Shown piece by piece: positions 1 to 39,600 of a DNA stretch of 64,000 nucleotides. The DNA comes from Heterobilharzia americana. Its lineage: Eukaryota > Platyhelminthes > Trematoda > Strigeidida > Schistosomatidae. A program made the position numbers and the translations under genes. Positions within the stretch are counted from its first letter, which is position 1. Each line of letters starts with the position of its first letter. Location: contig OX104132.1 in NCBI GenBank assembly GCA_944470555.2, positions 3,791,755 through 3,855,754 of the forward strand, given 5' to 3'. Under the pieces are notes generated by a model. That model was not told where the DNA came from, searched no databases, and worked only from the letters and a program-made list of their open reading frames with translations.

Positions 1-88
1 GGTTATCTTCATTCATCCAGTCTTTTAACACTTCATCTATACTTCCACTGTTTTGAAGTTACATTGAACACATGATATATTAGAGGTA

Positions 89-251
89 GTATTCATCATG
101 AACTGAAATCAGTTGGGGAACCATTGAAAACTTGAGAGCACTGGTCATAGTATGTAACTCCTCAGTAGCACGCACTCGCTACCTGGTTAGGGATGGAACT
201 CAGTATCTCCAAGTTTCACGGTGAACACCTTAACCATCTAGCCACTGAGTC
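89..251 (-). mobile_element. Family S SINE fragment
   Basis: TTCATCATGAACTGAAATCAG at one end and CTAGCCACTGAGTC at the other match the family body and head in reverse. Diverged. Confidence 0.6.
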
Positions 252-415
252 AAACAAAGTTCAGAGGTTTCAAAGTTTTTGTTAGCTGAATTTTCTAGAA
301 AAACTGAATTTCACACCAAGTATGTAATATCTTGGCTTTAAACTGTAAACTTGGTTCAATGTTCACGAGTTAATATCTTATTCTTACATGCTAGTAATCG
401 TTTTTTTATGTTTAG

Positions 416-28891
<28,476 letters not shown>

Positions 28892-30164
28892 TACATCAAT
28901 GAAATGATAACATTGTTATTTAAAACCTCTAAATTCATCACATTCAATCTTACTTCCTAAACAAACAAATAACTTATCAATTCTGCTTCATTTTGAAATT
29001 CATTTGTCATTCCATAATTTGACATGGCTTGAATAAATAAAACCGCATATTGTTGTTTCAGATTTGTTTTAACGATTGCCTAGATGACTGTGTTTGTCCA
29101 CTGCTGCCCCTATCACTTGCATTAACACAGAGTAGTATGCTCCACCTGATTAGTACAGAGAAGAAATAAGTTGTTTAGGTGTGTACAGTTGATGTTTGAA
29201 ATATAAGTGGTTCTACTGTTTCATCAGATTCTTGTTCAACTTTTCAATTGGGTCAATCTAAAACCTGGTCTTAACAACTACTTATTGTAGAATGTGTACG
29301 AGACTACTTAAAAATATAAGAGTAGTTTATCCGGATCAGGTAAAATAAAACCATCTTGGAAATGCTCGGTCGATGAGTTATGTAAAGTATTGTTATGATT
29401 TCGAAAACTGCTATGTGATGTGGCCCCTAATGATGCACAAATATCAACTGTCAGCCTCCACCCGACTAATTAATGGAGAAGACACAATGGGCGTGTAGTA
29501 CAGTGTATTGGAGTCGAAAGACTGAAGACAAGAACAAAGGCGAATACCGCTAATATATAGTTCACTGTTCAAAATAGTCCTACTGATTAGCTGATTCACC
29601 TTCTGTCTGTTTAACTATCGAAGTGATAAAATGAAATACATTTTGAATGGTCTCTCTCCATATTAATCTTTTCTCTCCGTCTTCATATTAACTATAAACC
29701 CAAATGGTTTCTAAATGCTCAAATTGCTCAGAAGTATTATCGTTCACCATTTCAGAGATTACACCTTATGATCTTCGCTGATGAGCGGAATCCAACGGAA
29801 ACCCAGTTGACAACACTAGAGCAATTGGGTGACAGTTGCAAAACTACTCAACCATGAGTAATGTTAACGTGCACAAAGAAATTTGTAAATAATATCCAAA
29901 TGGATCATTCTATTCAACGCTACCGGTCCATGGAAGTCAGCCAGCCACATCCAATTGGTTTGAACAGTTCAGTCCCATCAGCTGAACTTCTCGTTTGGAT
30001 CCGAGCTCATCAGCTATCCAGTGTTAAGATTACTCTAATCTGCTTGGCTAATGAAATCTACAAGTTGTTCAGCAGTATATAAGCCATACTGATTGTACGA
30101 GAGTTTGCAATACTGCAGTGAACACTACTTACAGGGATACAAATCAGTAATGATTGTCACATAC
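28892..30164. other. Intergenic DNA after annexin
   Basis: Annexin 3' UTR to about 29060, then no recognised gene. It includes the 29758-29815 segment similar to 25493-25550. Confidence 0.5.
29032..29041 (+). promoter_or_regulatory. Annexin polyadenylation signal (two overlapping AATAAA)
   Basis: AATAAATAAA lies 141 bases after the annexin stop codon and contains two overlapping AATAAA hexamers. A T-rich stretch follows within 30 bases. The position suits a 3' UTR of about 160 bases. Confidence 0.7.
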
Positions 30165-30320
30165 ATTACGTAGACCCTTCTTAAAGATGGGCATAACGAT
30201 GGCTTCATTCCAGGGTGAGAACATTGTCAGTCCGCCACACCTGCCCAAACAATCTAGTCAGTTCCCTGACTAGAGTCATTCCTTTATCCTTAGAAAGAGC
30301 CCAAACCCTTAGTTGAAAAT
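30165..30320 (-). mobile_element. Family C RT N-terminal scrap
   Basis: The minus strand reads RELTRLFGQVWRTDNV then WN-EAIVMPIFKKG across a frameshift, the entry block to an RT domain. It directly precedes the 5'-truncated end of A7 on the other strand. Confidence 0.55.
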
Positions 30321-30355
30321 ATCTGTACCACTCTATAAAGTTATGCTTTAACCAG

Positions 30356-32212
30356 TTGTCGTTTATGCAGACGAAACCAATTAAAGATGGTGAAGGAAAG
30401 CTAGTTACCAAAGAGAAGAAACAAAGAAAAAGATGGGCTGACCACTTCAAAAAAACTCTTGAATCGACCACTACATGCAACTCGTCCAGAAACACCACCA
30501 CCAACGGCAGAACTACAAGTGAACATACGCCCTCCGACAAAAAAGAAGTCCTGAATGCCATAAAACTGCTGAAATTCGGGAAAGCAGCAGGACCAGATGG
30601 AATCCCACCAGAAGCACTGAAAACAGAGGCAGAGAAGACAGCGAACATGTTCACACTACTACTGCAGAAACTTAGGAAGGAAGGAACAAAAGGAACCTGC
30701 CGATTGGAAGAAGGGCTAACGTGTCAAACTCCCAAACAAGGGACATTTAAGCCTTAAGAAGAACTGATGCGGAAACATGCTCCATCCCTCTCCACCCCAA
30801 ACTAAATATTATGCCACATCATCCTGGAGACACTAAAGCATGCACTGCATTCAAATCTCAAACCGGAACAGACTGGCTGAATTCAGGAAGAACAAATCAT
30901 CTTCAAACCAAATTGAAACCCAACGCTACGCATCATCATACAACAGAGCACAGAATGACAGTCAACTCTCTACCTCAACTTCATCAACTTTGAAAAGGCC
31001 TTCGACACCAACGAATGAGAAGTTAGTCAGCAGTTGCTGCAACACTACAAAACACCACAAACATTTATCAACCTCATTCAACAAATATATGAAGACGCCA
31101 AATGCAAACTGATCTACAGTGGAAACCTCACCGACACCTTTGAAGTAAAGACAGAAAGGAGTAAGACAAGATTGCATAATATCACTCATGATCCTCCTGA
31201 TTGTGGCTGACTGCATCGTGCAGCGAACAGTGATGAACTGTGAGAAGAGGGATATGCGCTGTTTCACCGATGAAAAGACACTACAACATTTGGATTTCGT
31301 CAACGATGATGATTTATGTCTAATGTCTTATGTCGCACAAACACGAAGATCGACAGATCTCGAAAACTAACAAGTTGACAGAAGAGACAAGTGATGGCAG
31401 TGAAGGAAGATGGGACTTGAAGTGAATGTAGAGAAGATAGAGGTGATGAAGATAGCCAATCAACAACAGCATCAACAACAACGAGAAGCTCCAATCAGCA
31501 TCAATGGGAGAAACTGAAAGGAAGTAGTCTCTTTCATCTACCCACGTAACTAGGCAGCACCGATTCAACTAGGGGTGGCATAGGCACAGATGAGCATGTC
31601 AAAATCAGACAGGATCGGAAAGACAACAAGACAGGCTTTCATCAATGTGAAATCAGTGTGGAGATCTACTGCACTCCACTCTGCACAAAGCGTGAACAAC
31701 ATCAGGATTTTCAACACCAATGTCAGTCAAGTCAGTGCTTCTATGTGATGGTTGAGAGACTTAGCGTGTCACGAAAAGCATTTCCAACAAATTACAGACA
31801 TTCATGAACAGCTGCCACCTAATGCTCACTCGATACTGAAGATCAGATGAGAAGGTCAGAAAAAATAAGCAACAAAGAACTCTAGCAACGATTCAACCAG
31901 CGGAGAACGTATCACCCAACAAATATGCAGAAGCAGAAAATGGAGATAAATTGGATTGGGCATGCACTGAGAAGGCCGAGTGGGGACATCACACGCCAGG
32001 CCAGGTGCTCAAGTGGAATCCAAAGGGGAAACGATGAGTTGGGCGTCCGAGACGAATGTGGCATGGAGATGATGCGACGAAGAAATGAAAGGCTGTGGGT
32101 AGTCATGGCATGAGGTTGAAAAGACTGCACAGGACAGAGTGCAATGGAGGCGGGCTACTGAAGCCGTATGTTCCACTGGGAACCCAAGGGGAAAATCATA
32201 ATATAATAATAG
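30356..32212 (+). mobile_element. Family A copy A7, dead-RT subfamily
   Basis: It begins in the linker (TKPIKDGEGKLVTKEKKQ), includes KFGKAAGPDGIPPEAL, and continues through a broken RT with FVNDDDLCLMSY to GTTCCACTGGGAAC and an ATAATATAATAATAG tail. About 1.2 kb is nearly identical to A6 in direct orientation. It lies between the annexin and POMP genes. Confidence 0.86.
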
Positions 32213-32516
32213 TTATCGTTTATGGTTACTGGTGTAGAAGTTGTTTCAAATCAGGCGGAGAGTATTCATTTCACACTCCTTTGCTTTGTATGGATCTTCT
32301 AAACTTACCATCTATTCACCGTTGACTGTTAATATCTAGAAGATTGGATCTACCATCGTGTGAAAGTCTCCTTGTGAAATCAGTTTTGTTATGTGCGGAC
32401 GTAAGATGTCTGCATAATCAGTTGTGTCCGACAGTAACATTCTTCATCTGAGAAAAATCCTCATTGTAACTAAATATCCACCAAACATTTTATACAAAAA
32501 TATGAAGCTGATATTC

Positions 32517-32890
32517 ATCATAGATTGACATCAATTGGAGGGATATTGGAATCCTGGGAGCACTGGATAGGTGTTTCACCCTAGTATAGGAACTACTCAG
32601 CAGTGTGCACCCCACCCTCCAGTGATCTACTGCTCATTGATGACTGGCTTCAAGAGGGGATTCCCGAAGTTCCAGTGAGAAGTCGTGACTGGTTGGGGGG
32701 AAAATGATGACCATAAGGACAAATACTCAACAATAACACAGCGTGATGGTCACGTTATATTGTGAATCGACAAAAGTTGGAAATATAGACCATTGGATTC
32801 CGACTCAGTGATAACGTGCTGACGCCCTGGGTTCGATCCCTAGTGGGGTCATGTGTACGCACTGTTGAGGAGTCCCATAATAGGACAGTT
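32517..32890. mobile_element. Two opposed family S SINE fragments
   Basis: 32517-32610 is in reverse (CATCATAGATTGACATCAATTGG). 32628-32890 is forward (GATGACTGGCTTCAAGAGG through GGTTCGATCCCTAGTGGGG). They meet near 32620. Confidence 0.68.
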
Positions 32891-33716
32891 AAGTTTTCAT
32901 CCAATGAAATGAAAGGCAAACCTCAGACTTTCACTTGTGACCGACAACAAGGAGACGTCCTGTGTAGTCACGTATCACTGTTATTAACCCTTCTCTTTTA
33001 GATAATTTCAAGAACGCAGTTCTGTCATTACTCAAATTCCCTAATTCTTCGAGAGTATCTACTGAGTACATAGCAACATTGAACAGTTGTTGCGCACCAG
33101 ACACATTAGAAGAAATAAAAGTCTCTCTTCACTGAAAAATGCATGGTTTTTGAAGTTCATAAACCAGCGTAAAAAGCTACTTGGTGTATATCATGCCACC
33201 ACACAGTGCAGAAATCGATTTCACTCAGCAATTATGAAAGTAATGTATTATGTAGATTAACTCATTACTACAGGGAAAGTAGACCATAGGACATTGTTGT
33301 AGACCCAAGACTTCTAACGAGTATGTTACGCGTTCGAACCCACCCCCATCTACTGAGATCTGAGCGAATAGGTAGTTATTAGCGTTCATACAATAGGTGT
33401 GTGGAAGGAATTCCCCTGCTGCCAAACTGATCTCAGTTTATAATACAATCTGTTCAAAACACAGTTGAAAAATATCCATCTTACATCACCTGCAATTGTG
33501 AATATCAACTCATCTGTGTTTTTGGAAGCAAGCACACAGGATAGACTGAAAGAACGGTATCCACTAGTTTACGAGCGTATTCCAAAAAATCTATCTGAAT
33601 GGTAGCAAGGTGTATACTAGTGGAATCACCAAGCATCTAATGGAAACAAGGCACCAAATAGATGTTTCTCAATCCTTGAGGATAATTCACAAAAAAACGC
33701 CATGTTTATTATGGTC
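32891..33716. other. Intergenic DNA between SINE copies
   Basis: I see no gene, RNA or known repeat here. Confidence 0.45.
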
Positions 33717-34041
33717 TTCAAGTTGTTATTCATCGTAGACTGACATCAGTTGGAGAGGAACAAAGAAAACCTGGGAGCACTGGACAGCTGTTTCGTCAGA
33801 CTAGTATGGGACTCCTCAGCAGTGTGCACCCACGACCCCGCCCTCCCCGGATAGAATCCAAGACCTTCAGGTTCCGTGGCCAGCACGTCACCACTGAGCA
33901 AGCTACTGGGTCAGAATCCAATGATCCATATTTCCAACTTCTGTTAGCTCATGATATAGCGCAACCGCCACACAACGTCATCGTTAAGTAACTGTCCTCA
34001 CGACCATCAGGCTTTTCCCCCACCGGTCACGACTTATGGTT
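33717..34041 (-). mobile_element. Family S SINE
   Basis: Near-complete reverse copy from TTCATCGTAGACTGACATCAG to the GGTCACGACTTATG end. About 90% similar by eye to the copy at 5879. Confidence 0.75.
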
Positions 34042-35184
34042 TTACGTAAACGCTTGGCATCAAACATTTTCAACCTGAAGTATGTACTCGGAAAGAGACT
34101 GTAACTAACCTTTCTCTACCTTGGTAACTGTATATACTTTTTTGCATATGTATGCATATAGTCCTACATCTTTCCATGACATCATGTCTTCACTAGTTAC
34201 TTACTGACTGTTAATTACTCAACTAAATGTTTTTCCGTGCAATTTCGTAACCGACTGCCACCTTAACAACCAATTTTTTTACACTCCTTTATGTTTATCC
34301 CCCCCCCTCCGTCCACACTTCACACCTCCAGAATTCTCCATCTTACCAGATAAAATTGCCCTGGATTTTGGCTGATTTGTGACTGGTGAATCCGTTATCT
34401 CATTGTTAATCCTGGATTTCAAATCTACACATATTTAAAGCATGTTGTGTCATTATTATTACCGATGCCTCATTTAAATTGTAGGCTGTTTGCAGCTGAT
34501 GAAAGGTCGTGAAGTAAAAACTGACTCATTTCTCAAATATCTTTGTTCTTGCATGTTTATTCACTAGAGAATAAACGGCGGCTTGTTTGAACCTTGAGTT
34601 ACAAAATCTATTCACTGAAAATTTCTCATCAATTTTTGTTGTTGTTTTAATTGTTGAAATGTATCTTTTGAATGTATTGTATACCCTTGAACATTTTAAA
34701 ACTGTTTCCAACTCTCTATTTCTTGAATCAATAACAAAGCAGAGAAAAAATGTTTTATTATATGGAAATGGACTTTTCGGCATAAAAAATCACATCATAT
34801 TTCTATCCGTAAGATGCTTAGCTTGAGTTGCAGATATTTGTACCGTCTGAATGAACCACCACCACCACCATGGAAATTACGTTTGCATTTCTGTTGACTC
34901 CTCATTATGGATCGGACACCCACCCAGAACCATCTGTCTATTGTACATTATTGCCTTGAATACTGTTATTATCATTATCATCATTCAGATGGAATAACCG
35001 TTTCGTTTGAAAGTATTGTTGTTCTCGGAGTGAATTTATTGAAAAATGTACATACTGAGAATTCTACGCTGTCATACTTCACTTATTAACGTTGAATATT
35101 TAGAAGGAAATGGATACACCTCGAATTTTCTCACCTTATGTGAGACTTAATAATTGGCATTCGCCAACTTGCATCATTTATGGA
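34042..35184. other. Intergenic DNA between SINE and B5
   Basis: AT-rich with a C-run (34291-34300). Open frames near 34526-34826 overlap on opposite strands and show no motif. Confidence 0.45.
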
Positions 35185-35525
35185 GCAAACTGGCAAGATT
35201 TTCGACTGTCTATTAAACGACACGTATACTGCGCTGCAGTCCTGTTACATGGCTAATGGAAGTAGAAGATATGAAGCTCGCATTTGGTGGAATCACCACG
35301 TAAGTAATGTTGAGGTCTGGAGAATGATACCGGGCAAGGATGGTAAGTCAATCGATGACGTTGTGAACCTTCAGCTACTGAGGTCGCGTGGACATGTGTT
35401 GCCGACCCAATGCATACCTACACATAAAATGCTATGGGGTCTGTGAGACGATGGGAATCAGTGGTTAAGAACCCTTGGTGGAATGGCTGAAATTCGATTG
35501 CAATGATGTAGATGTATTCACCAAG
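35185..35525 (+). mobile_element. Family B 3' fragment (copy B5)
   Basis: Broken frames give ARIWWNHHVSNVEVWRM and GKDGKSIDDVVNLQLLR, the family B C-terminal block (WCHHVSNAEV and GKSVDDVVNLHRLRW in better copies). Confidence 0.72.
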
Positions 35526-35542
35526 GCTGAAATGTTTTGTTT

Positions 35543-35880
35543 CATGAGCTGAAGTCAGTTGGAGAAACATTGGAACCCTTGAAGCTGCTTTGTCCTAGTA
35601 CGGGACTTCTCAGTAGCCCGCACTAATGACTCCGTATCCCACCACACCGTGGATCGAATCCACGTACTTTAGGTTCCACACTCAGCATATTACCACTGAG
35701 TTAGACACTGGGTCAGAATCCAATAGTCCACGCTTCCAACTTGTCAGTTCATGACGTAGCGCCGTCATCACCCAATGTCATCGTTGAGTGTTTGTCCTCA
35801 AGGTCACCAGGTTTGCTCCCCTGGTCACGACTTTTCATTGGATCTTCACGAACCCCCTCTTGAAGCCAGCGACCCATAAG
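35543..35880 (-). mobile_element. Family S SINE
   Basis: Reverse copy: GAGCTGAAGTCAGTTGGAG, ACTGAGTTAGACACTGGGTC (head), ATGACGTAGCGCCGTC, ending near CTCTTGAAGCCAGC. Diverged. It lies between the two host genes. Confidence 0.7.
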
Positions 35881-36252
35881 CACAAAACCCCAAATGTTTT
35901 GCCTAATCTTCATTTTTAAATTCCTCCCTTCTCATACAGTTTTATCTATTCTGATACTACTCACTTTCTATATACCCGTTCTTTGTATACTACTGTGAAG
36001 TGTGCCAAGCTGAACAGATACACTTGTGAGCCAGGGTTCGACGTCAAATTTATCTGTCTAAGAAGTATTAAGAAATCCCAATGATCCACTGTTCGTTCTC
36101 TTTCAAATAAAGTACACCAGTAAGTTGATCAGGCATCATTAATCAGTGGGGGGGGAATGTATCATTTCCCTAACAGTTTGGTGATCTGCTCCAAAATAGT
36201 GTAATCGCATGGTTCAATCAATAATTAAAATTGGAATCATAAGCTCAACAAC

Positions 36253-36352
36253 CACACACCCCACCCCCTCCACACACACACATACACACACACACACACA
36301 CGATCTAGTTCATTAGCTATCAGATCAGATAGACACACACACACACATACAT
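36253..36352. repeat. (CA)n microsatellite cluster
   Basis: Two CA-rich stretches (36270-36301 and 36333-36350) separated by about 30 bases, downstream of the POMP stop codon. Confidence 0.85.
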
Positions 36353-36561
36353 TGAGGATAATTCACAACTTGCCCCTGTCTAACTGAATCATATTTTTAA
36401 CAAGCTTACAAAAACAAGCATGATTATTCATTGAGATATTTGACAAGCATATTTTGTTGCTCACAGCAACAACAACAATAAAAGGTCGAAGTGTAGACAA
36501 CACACATGAGTATACATCTTGTTACCAAAGTAGCTGACGCCTTTTTCTGTGGTATACCCAG

Positions 36562-36629
36562 TTACAATAGGCCAAGTTTGTGTTCCATCATCAATTGAGG
36601 CATTCCAACTGATTCAGAATCTTCTGCGG
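36562..36629 (-). CDS. POMP: POMP exon 3, C-terminus and stop
   Basis: Acceptor TTGTCTTCAG. It completes the split proline codon and encodes AEDSESVGMPQLMMEHKLGLL and TAA. The ending matches the conserved M-x-E-x-KLGLL terminus of animal POMP. It lies 3.5 kb from exon 2 across a repeat-filled intron. I did not find a clear AATAAA in the next 200 bases. Confidence 0.93.
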
Positions 36630-39600
36630 CTGAAGACAACAGTAAAGGAACCCAGCATCATTAATCATTCACATATACAGAACATATATATAATAAATTT
36701 TGAGGTAAACGAGGATTTTATTTAAAAATCAGTCGGAGAATCATTGAAAAGCTGGAAGCACTGAAAGGCAGCTTCATTCTAGTTATACGACTCCACGACA
36801 CCATCTCTCTAGGAATAGAAGTCAGGACTTTCATGTTTCATGGAGAACATCTAGACCATTCAGTCAATGGGATGAAATTCAATAGTTTATAGTTTCCAAT
36901 TTTTGATACAGTGTAACTATCAGTCAAGGTTGACATCCGCTTAACTTTTGATTGGTTGATCCTACAAGTCACAGTTTCTCATGAGAACTTTGAGATATTC
37001 ATTTCGAATGAAGCATTTCACTAATCAGCATTATACAGAGATGTAGTTTGACATTATTTTTAGGGTAGTATTCATCATGAACTGATATCAGTTGGGAAAT
37101 CATTGACAGGTTGGATTAGCTGTTCAATGCTCCAAGGTTTACAATGGTTCCCCTAGTTAATAAGTAAGTTTAAAAGTCATATATATTAATATATAAATAA
37201 ATAGACAAGTAAGTTTTTTTTCTTTTAAACAGAAGAGGAAAACTCTGGAAATATCCCATTAACAAGAGTTGAGATCAGTTGGAAAACTATCTGATAGAAG
37301 CTGAAGACAACAGACAAATGTTGACTCCCTACATGGTACACACTTCTTGATGGACTAGTTCCTGAGATAAACAAGGTTGGTGGTAGAGTGGTTTTTAGTC
37401 AAGTTAACTAGTGTATGAGAGTTAAATATGATTTCCTCTGACTGGTCTCAATCACTTATTGTCCCAGTCTTCAAAAAAGTCGAGGTTCTCTTGCGATAAC
37501 CACACAGGAATCAGTCTTACGAACAGAGTCTAAGATTCCAGATTGTATAATCATTAGACGCCTGAGTGAAGCTCGAGAATAGCAAGTTCGAGAAAACCAT
37601 GCAGGCTTCAGACCTGGTCATGGGTGAATCGACCAAATATTCACACTCCACCTGGGGGGTTCAGTGGCCGATGAAATCTATGCAGACATACATAGAGTTC
37701 GATTGGCTTCTGACAATTTACGCCATGCATGGCGACGCTGAGATATCCGATTGTCTATTGAGGGTCCAGTGTACTCCGCTACAGTCCGCTCTGTTCTACT
37801 GAATCGCTGTGAAACATGTCCATTGAAGGTAGACTATATGATAAGGCTTCAAGTGTTTGACCATCGTTCCCTTCGTAGCACAGACCATGTTTCGTGGTGT
37901 AACCATGAGAGTAACTCAAAAGTAAGCTGTACAGTTTTAGTCAGGAGAGATAAGTCGCTTGATGTGGTCGTGAACCTTCATGGACTAAGATGATTGGAAC
38001 ATGTGTTATGTATGCCCAGCCACTGTCTCCCTCGTCACATAATGCTGTCTGAAGTAGATTCAGGATGGAAAAAGGCTCGCGGTAGCCATACTAAAACATA
38101 GCATCAATCCATCAAGTTCTCAACAGCCGGTTGAACTGTGTGGGACAAGAGGAATCAGTGGTTGGAGGCTCTACGTGATGTGACTCATAACCGATGTCAG
38201 TGACAAAGATGCATACACTCACCGCTACACTTAATCTCATCATCTCATTCCTCCTTCCTCTCTTTCATCACTTTCGACTTCGACTTCCTCACACCGATTT
38301 CTCCTTCCTTCCTTCTCCATCTTTCATTTCATTGCCTTGTTACTTGCTGTATTAATATGAGATTTGGCAAGTCGGACTATTGTGTAGTTAGTAATGCCTG
38401 GGTTCTATGTTGATCTCGATGATGATAATGTGTCTACTACCGCAAAACTCTACTTGACCTCAGTTTGATACACTACTTTTACTCACATTAGTAAAATTTA
38501 TCTACAAACTTGGAGAGAAACGAAACTTCATACTTGTGTTATTCGGTGAAAGTGTCTCAGATCACAACTTGGGGGTCAAGAGTGAACCTGAGTGAGAGTG
38601 AATTACTTAAATCGCTTTGTTCACCATAAACTAACCAATTAGCCTGATATTTAAATAACTATATCTTCTAGTAATATTTTTCATTTATAAAACCGCTTAA
38701 CGTTTCACTATCACTGAAATCATATAATCCATGGTCCAGTCGCGCGAGCCATTTCTCCAACTTGAACCTACCTCAGCTAACATTGTGGGACGATGTAGAT
38801 GGTGGTTAGGCATACGCAACACATGATGTCTCAGTCATCTCAGTCGATGAAGGTTCACAACTGTGTCAACCATTTAACCTGTCCTCCGTGAAACTGTACA
38901 CCTAACTTCGAAGTTACTCATATAGTGACACAGTAAGACAGCCTATGCCATAAAGGAAACGGTAGTGAGACACCTGAAGCCTTCTCAATTCCCCCACCTT
39001 TAATGGACACGTTTAACAGCGATTCAGTAGAACAGAGGGGACTGGAGCAGAGTACACTCTATCCTTAGTAAACAATTGGATATTGTGGTAGCGTCATAGA
39101 TGCCACGGACTACATTCGAATTCTTCACTGAATGGTCAAAATTTTATATACTGCATGCATATTGATAGGATACGTACATAGCACAACAAATAACAAAAGC
39201 CAATGGAGCTTTTTCTTTACCATTGAATTTCATTGTCATTGACAGTGTTTTTTTAAGGTCAAACAAAATTAAATTTTATAAAAAGTAGGCAACTTTATAA
39301 ATATTAGTCGTAGACAGAGTACTCACTGAAATCCACATTTAGTCACATGTAAGTCTCTTTCATCTACCTAGACAGGCAGCATCGTTTCAACTACAGACGG
39401 CACAGGCACAGATGAGCATGTCAAAACCAGACAGGATCGGAAAGACAACAAGACAGCCTTCATCAATCTGAAATCAGTGTGGAGATCTACTGCACTTAGC
39501 ATAAAGCGTGAACAATATCCGGATTCTCAACAGCAATGCAAGTCAAGTCAGTGCTGCTATGTGATGTTTCAAAAACTTGGCGCGTCACGAAAACACTTCC

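Noticed and set aside
34526..34826. Overlapping 79- and 85-residue frames on both strands
   Set aside because: No motif, no splice context, AT-rich composition.
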